Part shown: positions 33,948-42,956 of the stretch, in pieces
How the letters are laid out: the number at the start of each line of letters is the position of its first letter
How positions within the stretch are numbered: position 1 is the first letter of the stretch
Source: Corynebacterium sp.
GTDB lineage: Bacteria; Actinomycetota; Actinomycetes; Mycobacteriales; Mycobacteriaceae
Reading direction: 5' to 3'
DNA: 64,000 nt
Assembly: GCF_030152825.1 (NCBI RefSeq)
Contig: NZ_JASLIP010000007.1
Location: forward strand, 10,303 to 74,302
Program-made: the position numbers and the translations under genes
The notes under the pieces: model-generated
Databases searched by the model: none
The model's input: the letters and a program-made list of their open reading frames with translations, nothing else
What the model was told of the DNA's origin: nothing

Positions 33948-34958
33948 TTATTGGCTTGCCTGTGGCGAAGTCGCTCGCCCGACGACAAAGCGGTCGCGGC
34001 CAGCGAGGTCCTGTTTCTTCACGACGTCGCTCAGTCCCGCGGCAATGAGGATCTCCCGGGTCTGATCCCCGGTGGCGTCGTCGTGTTCGACGGCGACCGG
34101 CGCCCCGGGGGCGGCGGCGCGCACGATCGCGGTGGCGACGTGGGGCATAAGCTCGAGGCCGTCGTCGCCGGAGAAAACGGCGATCGCGGGGTCGGCCCCG
34201 GTCTCGACGTCCGTTCGGCTGCCGCTGGGGACGTAGGGCGGGTTCGCCACGACGAGCTGGGCACGACCGGCAAGCCCGAGGTCGTCGAGAAGCCCCAGGT
34301 CGCGGACGTCGCCCTCCACGAGGCGGACGTCCAGCTGCTCGCCAAGCAGACCCACCCGGCGGAAGTATGTGAGGTTCTCCTGCCCCAGCTCCACCGCCGC
34401 CGGATCCAACTCGATGCCAGTCACCTCAATCCTGCAGAGCCAGCGGTAGTCGGCGGATCCGGCCGGAGCCTGCTCGCGGAGGAACTCGCCGAGCTGTGCG
34501 GCCAGCGCCAGCCCGATGGTGCCGGGACCGGCGCACAGGTCCACCACGCGCACCACCCCGTCTGCGGGGCGCAGGTTCGGCTCGGCGGCTGCGCGCTCAA
34601 TCCAGGCACAGATCTGCCCCAATGCATACTCGGTGAGCAGTTCGGTTTCAGGTCGCGGGATGAAGCCGCGGGAATCGCTGTAGAGGTCGTAGCCGAAGAA
34701 GGGTGCGGCCCCCACGATGTGCTGCAGGGGCTCGCGACGCGCCCGGCGGGCCACCCACTCGGCGAAGATCACCGGCTCCGGGTTGTCACCGGCGGCGAAG
34801 ACCTCGGTCAGTCCGGCCGGGGTGCGCGGCGAATCCGCGTTGCCCTGCCCGGCCAGGGCGTAGGCCATGAGCCACCGGGCGTCGTTGAGCGGAGACGCCA
34901 GACCGGCGTCGGAAAACTGCCGCGCAGCGGAGCGCACGGCCTCGCTGACGGTGGCCAT
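33948..34958 (-). CDS. prmC: Peptide chain release factor N5-glutamine methyltransferase
   Basis: 336 residues; methylates the glutamine of the GGQ motif in RF1 and RF2. Catalytic NPPY is in LVVANPPYVPSGS near residue 237, motif I VVDLCAGPGTIGLALAAQ near 140, and FIPRPETELL near 105 marks the family. It is larger than E. coli PrmC (277) because of inserts around 165-175. The ATG immediately follows the prfA stop (TAA then ATG), so the enzyme is coupled to its substrate. Confidence 0.95.
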   Translation of the reverse strand: MATVSEAVRSAARQFSDAGLASPLNDARWLMAYALAGQGNADSPRTPAGLTEVFAAGDNPEPVIFAEWVARRARREPLQHIVGAAPFFGYDLYSDSRGFIPRPETELLTEYALGQICAWIERAAAEPNLRPADGVVRVVDLCAGPGTIGLALAAQLGEFLREQAPAGSADYRWLCRIEVTGIELDPAAVELGQENLTYFRRVGLLGEQLDVRLVEGDVRDLGLLDDLGLAGRAQLVVANPPYVPSGSRTDVETGADPAIAVFSGDDGLELMPHVATAIVRAAAPGAPVAVEHDDATGDQTREILIAAGLSDVVKKQDLAGRDRFVVGRATSPQASQ

Positions 34959-36074
34959 TTAGGCCTCGGCCTCGAGGCGCTCGATGCGCTCGGCTTCCTT
35001 CAGAGCCGCGAAGAGGGTCTCCAGGTCCCCGTCCAGCACGGAATCCAGGTTATTGGCCTTGTAACCGATGCGGTGATCAGAGACGCGGGACTCCGGGAAG
35101 TTATAGGTGCGGATGCGCTCGGAGCGGTCCATGGTGCGGATCTGTGCCGCGCGGCCCTCCGCTGCCTCCGCCTCGGCCTCTTCTACCTTCATCTGCTGCA
35201 GGCGAGCTGCCAGCACCTGCATCGCGCGGGCGCGGTTCTGGATCTGGGAGCGTTCCTTCTGACAGGTCACGACCACGCCGGTCGGCAGGTGGGTGATGCG
35301 GACTGCCGAGTCAGTGGTGTTCACGCCCTGGCCGCCCTTACCGGAGGAACGGTAGACGTCCACGCGGATGTCCTTCTCGTCGATCTCGACATCCTCGACC
35401 TCGTCCGGCTCCGGGTAGACCAGCACACCGGCGGCGGAGGTCTGGATGCGCCCCTGGGACTCAGTCACGGGCACGCGCTGCACGCGGTGGACGCCGCCCT
35501 CGAACTTGAAGTCGGCCCACGCGCCGTCGCGGGAAGGCTGCTTGGAGCGGATGGACATGGTCATGTCCTTGACCCCGCCCAAGTCGGTCTCGTTGAGACC
35601 CAGAATCTCGGTGGCGAAGCCATGGCGCTCCGCATAACGCTGGTACATGCGCGCCAGCTCCCCCGCGAAGAGGGCTGCCTCCTCGCCACCGGCGCCGGAC
35701 TTGATCTCCATGATGATGTCGTCGCCGTTCTTGGGGTCCCGCGGGGCGAGCAGATCGGTGAGCTTTTCCTGCAGCTCCTCGATCTCCGCCTCCAGGCGGG
35801 TGGCCTCCTCGGCGAACTCCGCATCCTCGCTGGCCATCTCGGCCGCGGCCTCGTGATCCTCCCGCGCGGTGTTCAGCCGCTCGTAGGTCTGGATCACCGG
35901 CTGGAGCTCCTGGAAGCGCTTGCCGACCCGGCGCGCCGCCTTCGGGTCATTGTGCAGCTCCGGATCCGCCAGCTGGGCCTCCAGCCCCTGATACTCCGAG
36001 AGGATGTCATCCATCACCGACGGGGTGTGGTCGAGCGCAGAATCCTTGCTCGAGTCTTTGCCTGCCTTGGACAT
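34959..36074 (-). CDS. prfA: Peptide chain release factor 1
   Basis: 371 residues; decodes UAA and UAG. The GGQ catalytic loop is RSSGKGGQGVNTTDSAVR near residue 245 and the stop-codon PxT tripeptide region lies in VHRVQRVPVTESQGRIQTS near 200. The N-terminal helical domain is preceded by about 20 extra polar residues (KAGKDSSKDSALD). GGAAGAG ribosome site upstream. A separate prfB is not in the window. Confidence 0.97.
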   Translation of the reverse strand: MSKAGKDSSKDSALDHTPSVMDDILSEYQGLEAQLADPELHNDPKAARRVGKRFQELQPVIQTYERLNTAREDHEAAAEMASEDAEFAEEATRLEAEIEELQEKLTDLLAPRDPKNGDDIIMEIKSGAGGEEAALFAGELARMYQRYAERHGFATEILGLNETDLGGVKDMTMSIRSKQPSRDGAWADFKFEGGVHRVQRVPVTESQGRIQTSAAGVLVYPEPDEVEDVEIDEKDIRVDVYRSSGKGGQGVNTTDSAVRITHLPTGVVVTCQKERSQIQNRARAMQVLAARLQQMKVEEAEAEAAEGRAAQIRTMDRSERIRTYNFPESRVSDHRIGYKANNLDSVLDGDLETLFAALKEAERIERLEAEA

Positions 36075-36136
36075 GCTTTTAGTCTCTTCCTAATAGTCCT
36101 GGTCCACTGGTCAATGCTAGCCGGTTGGGGTGCGGA

Positions 36137-37873
36137 CTAGTCATCCTCTTCCTCCGCGAGCGGGGCGGAGCTGGCGATCTGGATCATGAAGTCCCGGTTC
36201 GTCTTGTTCTTCCGCAGCTGCTTGATGAGCAGATCGATCGCGGCCTGCGGATCCAGGGCGGAGAGGATGCGGCGCAGCTTGTGCATGACGCGGGCCTCGT
36301 CCGGGCCGAGCAGCAGCTCGTCCTTTCGGGTACCGGAAGGGTTGACGTCCACGGCCGGGAACACGCGGCGCTCGGCGATCTTGCGGTCCAGCTTCAGCTC
36401 GGCGTTACCCGTGCCCTTGAACTCCTCGAAGATCACCGTGTCACCGGCGGAGCCGGTCTCCACCATCGCGGTGGCGATGATCGTCAGGCTGCCTCCGTGC
36501 TCGATGTTGCGAGCTGCACCCAGGAAACGCTTCGGCGGGTACAGGGCATTGGAGTCCACACCACCGGACAGGATGCGCCCGGAGGCCGGCGAGGAGTTGT
36601 TGTACGCACGGCCCAGTCGGGTGATGGAATCCAGCAGGAGGACCACGTCCTTACCCTGCTCGACTAGGCGCTTCGCGCGCTCCACCGCGAGCTCCGCGAC
36701 GGCGGTGTGCTCCTTCGGCGGGCGGTCGAACGTCGAGGCGATGACCTCGCCGTTGACGCTGCGCTGCATGTCCGTGACCTCCTCCGGCCGCTCGTCGACG
36801 AGGACGACCATGAGGTAGCACTCCGGGTTATTGGTGGAGATCGCGTTGGCGATGTCCTGCAGGATCGTGGTCTTACCGGCCTTCGGCGGGGAGACGATGA
36901 GCGCGCGCTGGCCCTTACCGATCGGCATGATCAGGTCGATCACGCGGGTGGTCAGGACCTTCGGGGTGGTCTCCAGGCGCAGGCGCTGATTCGGGTACAG
37001 CGGGGTCAGCTTGGAGAAGTCCGGGCGCTGCGCTGCCTGCTCCGGGGACAGGCCGTTGACCATCTCTACGGAGTGCAGCGGGGTGAACTTCTGGCGGTTG
37101 CGGCCGCGGCCGCCGCCCTGCTTTGCGTTCGGACGGATGGTTCCGACGATGGCGTCGCCGTGGCGCATGCCGTACTTGCGCACCGTGTTGATCGGGACGT
37201 ACACGTCCGTCGGCCCCGCGTGGTAGCCGGTGGTGCGGATGAAGGCGGTGTTGGCGTCCGCGAAATCGAGGATGCCCGCGACCGGGGCCTCCTGCGGCTC
37301 CGGCTTCTGGTCCTGCTGGTCGTTGCGGTTCTCGCCACCTCCCTCGTGGTTGCCGCCATCGCCGTGGCCACCGTTGTTCCGGTGCCCGTTGTTGCGGTCA
37401 TGGCCCCGCTCTCCCCCACGACGGTTGCGGCGGTTGCGGCGGTTACGACGTCGGCGCCCCTGGTGGTTATCGCCACCGTCGTTGTGGCGGTTGTTGCGGC
37501 GATCGCCGCGCTCGTTGTTGCCCGAGTTCTGCTCCTCCTGCTGGCCGGAGTTGTTCTCCGACTCCGGGGAGGTTGGGCGCTCGTCCCGCTGGTCCTCGCG
37601 ACGCTCGGCGTGCTTGCCTTCTCCGCGCTCGCTCCGGTCGCTGCGCTGATCAGCCTTCTTTTCAGCCTTCTTCTCGGCCTTCTGTGGGGGCTGATCGCTA
37701 GCTACAGCGCCGCCACCCTTGCCGGCGTTCTCGATGGCTGCCACGAGGTCTCCTTTGCGCAGTTTCGACGTTCCCTTGAGCCCCTGGGCTGCTGCAACCT
37801 GCCGCAGCTCGGCCAGCTTGAGGGAGGCCAGCCCATTGGCCTGGCCCCGCTCGATGATGTCGGACAAGCTCAC
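36137..37873 (-). CDS. rho: Transcription termination factor Rho
   Basis: 578 residues; hexameric RNA helicase. N-terminal Rho_N helices (SLSDIIERGQANGLASLKL, LRQVAAAQGLKGTSKLRKG) are followed by a hydrophilic Arg/Gly/Asn/Glu-rich insertion of about 150 residues with RRNRRNRR-type repeats. After that come the RNP1-bearing OB fold (GILDFADANTAFIRTTGY) and the ATPase with Walker A SPPKAGKTTILQD and Walker B VVLLLDSITRLGRAYN. Start at GTG 37873 has AAAGGA 7 nt upstream; the longer frame to 38020 looks non-coding. It precedes prfA by 62 bases. Confidence 0.96.
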   Translation of the reverse strand: MSLSDIIERGQANGLASLKLAELRQVAAAQGLKGTSKLRKGDLVAAIENAGKGGGAVASDQPPQKAEKKAEKKADQRSDRSERGEGKHAERREDQRDERPTSPESENNSGQQEEQNSGNNERGDRRNNRHNDGGDNHQGRRRRNRRNRRNRRGGERGHDRNNGHRNNGGHGDGGNHEGGGENRNDQQDQKPEPQEAPVAGILDFADANTAFIRTTGYHAGPTDVYVPINTVRKYGMRHGDAIVGTIRPNAKQGGGRGRNRQKFTPLHSVEMVNGLSPEQAAQRPDFSKLTPLYPNQRLRLETTPKVLTTRVIDLIMPIGKGQRALIVSPPKAGKTTILQDIANAISTNNPECYLMVVLVDERPEEVTDMQRSVNGEVIASTFDRPPKEHTAVAELAVERAKRLVEQGKDVVLLLDSITRLGRAYNNSSPASGRILSGGVDSNALYPPKRFLGAARNIEHGGSLTIIATAMVETGSAGDTVIFEEFKGTGNAELKLDRKIAERRVFPAVDVNPSGTRKDELLLGPDEARVMHKLRRILSALDPQAAIDLLIKQLRKNKTNRDFMIQIASSAPLAEEEDD

Positions 37874-38412
37874 GAAAGTCCTTTCCGCCGCACAGCACCC
37901 TTCGCCGACACCGGCCGGGACTATTGGCCAGTGCATCTCACGCGCTGCGCAGAAATTTGCATTGATTTTGGCCGACGACACACGCCGGCCCAGGTGGCGG
38001 CCACTCAACAGATGCGCCAAGCAGGCAACAACCCGGAATTATTCTTCAGTATTAAAAGAAATTGCCCTCGCACGATCCCGCAGATCTGGCAGACGCCCAC
38101 TGTCTGGGGCCGGCCGGGGAATCGCGGTGGCGGTGCGGCTGCCGCGGGGCCAATAACAACCCGGCCCACGAAGCGGCGCTGGCGGTTGAACGCCCCACAC
38201 CCTTGGAATCCTCCTGGGCCCCGGCTGATCGCACGGTGCCCTCGAAGCAGCTGCAAGTGTAACACCCGGCGATCGCTCACACACTTTTGAACCCGGCTTG
38301 AGTCACGAGTCCTCATGGCCAGGACGCATCAATGGTGGCCGAGCCACCGGGTTGGTGGACTGGTGGCGTCATAAAGAAAAGGAACACGCAGCCGCGGGCT
38401 AAGGTGGACACC
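37874..38412. other. Long leader/promoter region between rho and the acyl-CoA synthetase gene
   Basis: 539 bases with no gene I trust. An AT-rich patch (38030-38065, containing TTTTAATACTG on the minus strand) is the best candidate for the rho promoter, giving a leader of about 165 nt. Near 38334-38348 a short hairpin (GGTGGC-CGA-GCCACC) lies on the acyl-CoA synthetase side. rho leaders are often sites of autoregulation. Confidence 0.45.
38400..38405 (+). promoter_or_regulatory. TAAGGT: -10 hexamer or ribosome site of the acyl-CoA synthetase gene
   Basis: TAAGGT, GGACACC (7 nt), ATG 38413. The same bases also contain AAGGTGG, a usable ribosome site, so the two readings cannot be separated. 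Confidence 0.3.
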
Positions 38413-40182
38413 ATGGAATCTACGATGCAGGAACGCCCCTTTTCCGTATCGCAAATCTTGACCTACGGCACCAATGCGCACCGCAACAGCACGGTGACCA
38501 CGTACCTGGGAACCGAGCCTGAGGTCACGACCTTCAAGGAGATCGGGGCGCGCGTGGCCGCACTCGCCCACGCGCTGGCCGAGGACTTCGGCATCCGCAT
38601 CGGCGACCGGGTGGCAACCCTGATGGTCAACCGCACCGAGCACCTGGAGGTGCTGCTGGCGGCCCCGTCGATGGGTGCGGTCTTCCAGCCGCTGAACCGG
38701 CAGCTCGCCGACGACCAGGTCATCCACACCATCAATCACGCCGAGAACCGCGTCATCGTCTGTGACGCGGTGGACGCCGACCGCCTGGTCGAGATGCTCC
38801 CCCAGTGCCCCACCGTGGAGGGCGTGATCCTCGTCGGGGCCAGCCCCGCGGATATCACCCGCATCCAGGACCGGATCACCCTCGCCTTCGCCGAGGCTGA
38901 CCCCGATCGCCGGATCCACGTGACAGACTACGAGCCGCTGCTGGATGAACGGCCCGCGATCTACGACTGGCCGGATCTTCCGGAAACCGCGCCGGCAGCA
39001 CTGTGCTACTCCACCGGCACGGCCGGGGCGCCAAAGGGCGTGGTGTACTCGCATCGCTCCCTGTGGCTGCACTCCCTGGGGCTGCGCGCGGCCGATAGCT
39101 TCGGCATCCAGAACGACACCCCCTTCCTCCTGGGAGTGCCGATCTACCACGTCTTGAGCTGGGGCGTTCCGCTGGCCGCGTTCATGTCCGGCGCGCCGAT
39201 GGTGATGACCGGACACACCACGGACCCCGAGCACCTCGCCCACGTCATCGAGGACGCCATGCCCCGCCAAGCGCACGGGGCCTCGGCGGTGTGGATGAGC
39301 CTGATCGTCCACTACGAGAAGACCCCGCCGCGGCGCATGAGCTTGCAGACGATCTACTCCGGTGGCTCCCAGGTTCCCCCGGCGCTGATCGACGCCTGGG
39401 AGGCTCGCTACGGCGTGGACATGATCCACTGCTGGGGAATGACGGAAACCTCGCCGATCGGCACGGTCGCTCACCCGCCCGCCGGCGTGGCTGGCCAGGC
39501 GCGTGCTGCCTACCGCTACTCCCAGGGACGCTTCCCCGTGGGACTGGAATACCGCATCGTCAACGACGCCGGCCGCGCCCTGGAATCCCACGACCGCAAT
39601 GCTGGCGAGCTGCAGGTTCGCGGGAATACTGTCGCCGCCAGCTACTACGAGTCCCCCAGCCAGACCGGCGACGGTGCGGCCAGCGTCTTCCGGGGCGAGG
39701 CGGTGGACGATGGCTCCAGCCGCTTCACGGTCGACGGTTGGCTGCGCACCGGTGATATTGCCACCGTGACCCAGGACGGTTTCCTCGTCATCCACGACCG
39801 GAAGAACGACGTGATCCGCTCGGGCGGCGAGTGGATCTACTCCGCCTCCCTGGAGAACTACCTGCTGGCCCACCCCGGGGTGAACGAGGCGGCGGTCATC
39901 GGCATTCCGGACGATAAGTGGGGCCAGCGACCCCTGGCCGTCGTCGTCCTGGCCGCGGGCTACGAGCCAACGGAGGCAACCGCGACGGATATCCGCAACT
40001 CCCTGCTGCCGCAGGTTCCCGCGTGGATGGCCCCGGAGAACTTCTGCTTCGTTAAGAACATCGAGCGCACGAGCGTGGAGAAGTTCGATAAGAAGGAGCT
40101 GCGCCGGCTGATGCGCCGCGGCGAGCGGGATTTCATGACCCTGCCGGATCCCGACGAAGAAGCCGAGTTCGGCGAGGACTAG
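38413..40182 (+). CDS. Long-chain acyl-CoA synthetase / AMP-binding ligase (FadD type)
   Basis: 589 residues; activates a fatty acid through acyl-AMP to acyl-CoA. AMP-binding P-loop CYSTGTAGAPKGVVYSHRS near residue 200, adenine-binding CWGMTETSPIG near 340, the hinge DGWLRTGDIATV near 445 and the C-terminal lysine in ERTSVEKFDKKELR near 560 are present. With etfBA it fits fatty acid use, important in lipid-requiring corynebacteria. Chain-length preference is not visible; the sequence resembles medium/long-chain ligases. The ATG at 38413 is preferred over an upstream frame extension to 38332. Confidence 0.9.
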   Translation: MESTMQERPFSVSQILTYGTNAHRNSTVTTYLGTEPEVTTFKEIGARVAALAHALAEDFGIRIGDRVATLMVNRTEHLEVLLAAPSMGAVFQPLNRQLADDQVIHTINHAENRVIVCDAVDADRLVEMLPQCPTVEGVILVGASPADITRIQDRITLAFAEADPDRRIHVTDYEPLLDERPAIYDWPDLPETAPAALCYSTGTAGAPKGVVYSHRSLWLHSLGLRAADSFGIQNDTPFLLGVPIYHVLSWGVPLAAFMSGAPMVMTGHTTDPEHLAHVIEDAMPRQAHGASAVWMSLIVHYEKTPPRRMSLQTIYSGGSQVPPALIDAWEARYGVDMIHCWGMTETSPIGTVAHPPAGVAGQARAAYRYSQGRFPVGLEYRIVNDAGRALESHDRNAGELQVRGNTVAASYYESPSQTGDGAASVFRGEAVDDGSSRFTVDGWLRTGDIATVTQDGFLVIHDRKNDVIRSGGEWIYSASLENYLLAHPGVNEAAVIGIPDDKWGQRPLAVVVLAAGYEPTEATATDIRNSLLPQVPAWMAPENFCFVKNIERTSVEKFDKKELRRLMRRGERDFMTLPDPDEEAEFGED

Positions 40183-40226
40183 CGGCTGCTGCGGGCGTTG
40201 ACAGCCCCACTAGAATGAGCCCCACG

Positions 40227-41270
40227 ATGACTCAGAATTCTTCTGCGCCCCGCCCCCGCCAGCTGGTCGACTCCTTCGGCCGCGTGGCGCGGGATCTGCG
40301 GGTCAGCCTCACCGATCGCTGCAACTTGCGCTGCACGTACTGCATGCCGGCTGATGGCCTGGAGTGGCTGCCCACGGAGCACTCGCTGAGCGATGCGGAA
40401 GTCATCCGGCTGGTGCGCATCGGCGTGGAGACGCTGGGCCTCCGGGCGGTGCGCTTCACCGGTGGCGAGCCGCTGCTGCGTAAGTCCCTGGAGGAGCTGG
40501 TGGCGGCCACCGCCCAGCTGCGCACCGACGAAGGGCACGTGCCGGGCATCGCAATCACGACGAATGCGCTCGGCCTGGACAAGCGCGCAGCCGGGCTCGC
40601 GGCGGCCGGCTTGAGCCGCATCAATATCTCGCTGGACACCACGGATCCGCAGACCTTCGCCACACTCAGTCGGCGGGATCGGCACGAGGATGTTCTCCGC
40701 GGCATCGATGCCGCGCTGGAGGCCGGGCTGAATCCCGTGAAAATCAACTCGGTCGTCCTGCCCGGCGAAAACGAGGACTCGGCCGCGGATTTGGTGCGCT
40801 TCTGCCTGCGCAGGGGCCTGCAACTGCGCTTCATCGAGCAGATGCCGCTGGGACCGCGCGGCCAGTGGACCCGCGAGGGCATGGTGACGGCCGATGCGCT
40901 ACTGGAGCGGCTGGCAACCGAATTCACGCTGCGCCCGGCAGCCGATCCCCGCGGCTCCGCGCCCGCCGAGCTGTGGGACGTCACCGACGGCGAGTATTCC
41001 GGGCAGGTGGGCATCATCGCGAGTGTGACCCACCCCTTCTGCGGGGCGTGCGACCGCACCCGACTGACCACCGACGGGGCGATCCGCTCCTGCCTGTTCT
41101 CCACGGCAGCCGACGAGGTCTCCTTGCGGGACATGATGCGGCAGGGTGCAAGCGACGAGGAACTCGCCGATGCGTGGGCGGGCGCGATGGCACGCAAGAA
41201 GCCGGGCCATGGCATTGACGACCCCGGCTTCCTCCAGCCGGAGCGCACCATGAGCAAGATCGGCGGCTAG
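40227..41270 (+). CDS. moaA: GTP 3',8-cyclase MoaA
   Basis: About 347 residues; radical-SAM enzyme that starts molybdopterin synthesis. N-terminal [4Fe-4S] motif is DRCNLRCTYCMP (C-x3-C-x2-C), SAM-binding FTGGEPLLRK follows, and the second cluster lies in HPFCGACDRTRLTTDG with a later C in IRSCLFS. The usual C-terminal GG dipeptide is also kept (SKIGG). All key cysteines are kept, so it looks functional. An in-frame ATG 12 bases upstream (40215) overlaps a TAGAAT hexamer and is less likely. Neighbouring mobA and mog are broken, so the product may have no pathway. Confidence 0.93.
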   Translation: MTQNSSAPRPRQLVDSFGRVARDLRVSLTDRCNLRCTYCMPADGLEWLPTEHSLSDAEVIRLVRIGVETLGLRAVRFTGGEPLLRKSLEELVAATAQLRTDEGHVPGIAITTNALGLDKRAAGLAAAGLSRINISLDTTDPQTFATLSRRDRHEDVLRGIDAALEAGLNPVKINSVVLPGENEDSAADLVRFCLRRGLQLRFIEQMPLGPRGQWTREGMVTADALLERLATEFTLRPAADPRGSAPAELWDVTDGEYSGQVGIIASVTHPFCGACDRTRLTTDGAIRSCLFSTAADEVSLRDMMRQGASDEELADAWAGAMARKKPGHGIDDPGFLQPERTMSKIGG

Positions 41271-41271
41271 C

Positions 41272-41876
41272 GTGGCGGCTCTCGTTTCCATCGCGCAGCA
41301 CCGCGAGCGGGTGCTCGCGCTGGCTCAACCAAGAGTGCTCCCCGGTGTACCGCTCGACCAGGCCTATGGGCACGTGCTGACGGGGGAGGTCCGAGCCCGC
41401 CTGTGGGATTCCCTACCACCCAATTGCCCGCGGGTGGCCGTGGCACCTCAGAACCTGGGGGTGCCGACGGTCAGCGAAAACCCTCCCTTCGGCGGACCGG
41501 TGGCGGGAATCGCCGCGGGGCTGCGGGAGCTGGATACCGAATGGGTGGCGGTGTTAGCCGTCGACGCTCCTGGCTCCGCCGCACTCCTGCCCCACCTCGC
41601 CGAAACCATCGGTGGGGCGGACTGCGCGGTGGTGGTCAACGCCAAGGGCTTCGACGAGCCACTGTGTGCGCTCTGGCGCCGGGCCAGCCTGCTCAGATAG
41701 CGCAGACCGGGGAACGCGACGTACCTGCCGGTGCCCTGCTGCGGGCCGCTCGGCAGGTGGTGCTGGTGCCGGGAACGGGCGCGGAGCGGGACTTCGATAC
41801 CCCGGCGCAACTCGCGCAGCTGGGTGACGTCGAGCTGGGCGACGGGGCCGAGTTGGATGACGTCGGACTTGGGTGA
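41272..41876 (+). pseudogene. mobA: Molybdenum cofactor guanylyltransferase (mobA), frameshifted
   Basis: Starts 1 nt after moaA. One frame (41272-41700) carries the middle of MobA: NPPFGGPVAGIAAGLREL, WVAVLAVDAPGSAALLPHL and FDEPLCALWRRASLL. It then stops at 41698-41700. The rest (ERDVPAGALLRAARQVVLVP to RDFDTPAQLAQL) continues in a different frame to 41876. The N-terminal nucleotide-binding LAGGxSxRMGxDK is not in the first frame; a weak match (GGSR ... GSTKSA) is in another frame, suggesting a second shift near the start. MobA joins GMP to molybdopterin for enzymes such as nitrate reductase. Confidence 0.75.
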
Positions 41877-41953
41877 CGTCCTACTGGTCTGAGACCGAGC
41901 TGGGCTCATCCGCGCGGCCGGATGAGGCCAACCACCGAGCGCCGAATAGGGTC

Positions 41954-42208
41954 CTATCCCCCGGCGAAAGGTGGCAGGACGTCCACGCGCTGCGCCCCGG
42001 CGAGCCCGGTCGCGCGCTCGGCTCGCTGGCCGTCCACGAGGAAGGTACAGCGTTCCAGGATGTCGGCCAGGCTCAGGCCAGAGTCCGTGCGCCCGGTGTG
42101 CCGCGCAGCCGCATCGTCGAGCAGCTCGCCGAGGGTGTCGAAGGCCGAAGCGGGCTCCTCGCTGACCCCGGTGGCGGCGCGGGCGGCGGCAAAGTAGTGG
42201 ATACGCAT
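41954..42208 (-). CDS. moaD: Molybdopterin synthase small subunit MoaD
   Basis: 84 residues of beta-grasp fold, ending in the essential Gly-Gly (VDVLPPFAGG) that is adenylated and thiocarboxylated. MRIHYFAAARAATG is the usual opening, and LADILERCTFLVDGQRAE fits the family. It lies just downstream of the broken mog gene on the same strand. Its large partner MoaE is not in the window. The upstream ATG at 42217 is an alternative. Confidence 0.88.
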   Translation of the reverse strand: MRIHYFAAARAATGVSEEPASAFDTLGELLDDAAARHTGRTDSGLSLADILERCTFLVDGQRAERATGLAGAQRVDVLPPFAGG

Positions 42209-42236
42209 GCGCCCCATGCTAGCCCGTCCCCGGGCG

Positions 42237-42783
42237 CTATCGGATCCAGCCCGAAAAGCTGGGCCAGACAGCCAGGATGACCTTCAGGCAGTCCCGCATG
42301 CCGCCCGAGGACGAGGAGGCGTTGACCACCAGGGTGCCGCCCGGCTCCCGGGAGCTCAGACCGATCACTCCGCGCGACATCGAGGCCTTGGGCGTGTTCT
42401 TCAGCCCCTCCACGAGCACCTGCGTTTCCACGGTCTCCAGCCGGGTGGAGATGACCTTGAGGGGTTTCCTCCGAGGTGAGGTTTCGCGGCCCCAAACCCG
42501 TTCCGCCGCAGGTCAGCAGCAGCGCCACCCCATCGGCGATTCCCCGCTCGAGCTCGCGCCGGACGGGCTCGGCGCCCTCGGGCACGACGATCAGGTCGGT
42601 GACGGTGAACCCGGCGTCCCGCAGCATCGCCGCGGCTTCCTGCCCGATGGTGTTCTCCCGCTCCCCGCCAAAGATGCGGTCGGAGACGACGACGATCTTC
42701 GCGCTATTACGCGGGTCCGTATTGTTGCGCGGGGCTGTGCTCTCGCGTGGGCCCGCGTTGTCGTGTGGGGTTGTACCTCTCAT
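42237..42783 (-). pseudogene. mog: Molybdopterin adenylyltransferase-type gene (mog/moaB), frameshifted
   Basis: From ATG 42783 (AAGGGG ribosome site) come a short hydrophilic N-terminus, IVVVSDRIFGGERENTIGQE, and LLLTCGGTGLGPRNLTSEET, the MPT-binding motif of MogA/MoaB. The frame then drifts into Pro/Gly-rich nonsense. Removing one C of the CCCC in GAAACCCCTCAAG (about 42467) rejoins the correct frame: TSEETLKVISTRLETVETQ, then KNTPKASMSRGVIGL and the C-terminus at 42237. So one extra C splits the gene. N-terminal to the core it has an odd PRESTAPRNNTDPRN repeat. Confidence 0.82.
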
Positions 42784-42956
42784 CTGCGCCCCTTGTCTGT
42801 TGTTCGGCGCCGCCCGCAGGGACCACAAGAAACACCGTTTTCTGTAGGGCTGCCGCAGGCTACCGGATCCCATTTTAGGGCTACAGTGGGAGGTCGCCTG
42901 CGGGGTATGAATCCTCGCGATATTCAGCCGCACGTGAACCCCAAGGAGCATGAAGA

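Noticed and set aside
37380..37460. Short repeated CGGTTGCGG units resembling a CRISPR or tandem repeat
   Set aside because: They encode the RRNRRNRR stretch of Rho; no spacer structure.
36707..38290. A 527-codon plus-strand open frame across rho
   Set aside because: Antisense of rho and its leader; the valine/alanine-rich stretch is the reverse of the Rho repeat insertion, not membrane helices.
42784..42951. Upstream extension of mog with extra 56 codons
   Set aside because: No ribosome site; the ATG at 42783 has AAGGGG and the extension lacks any family match.
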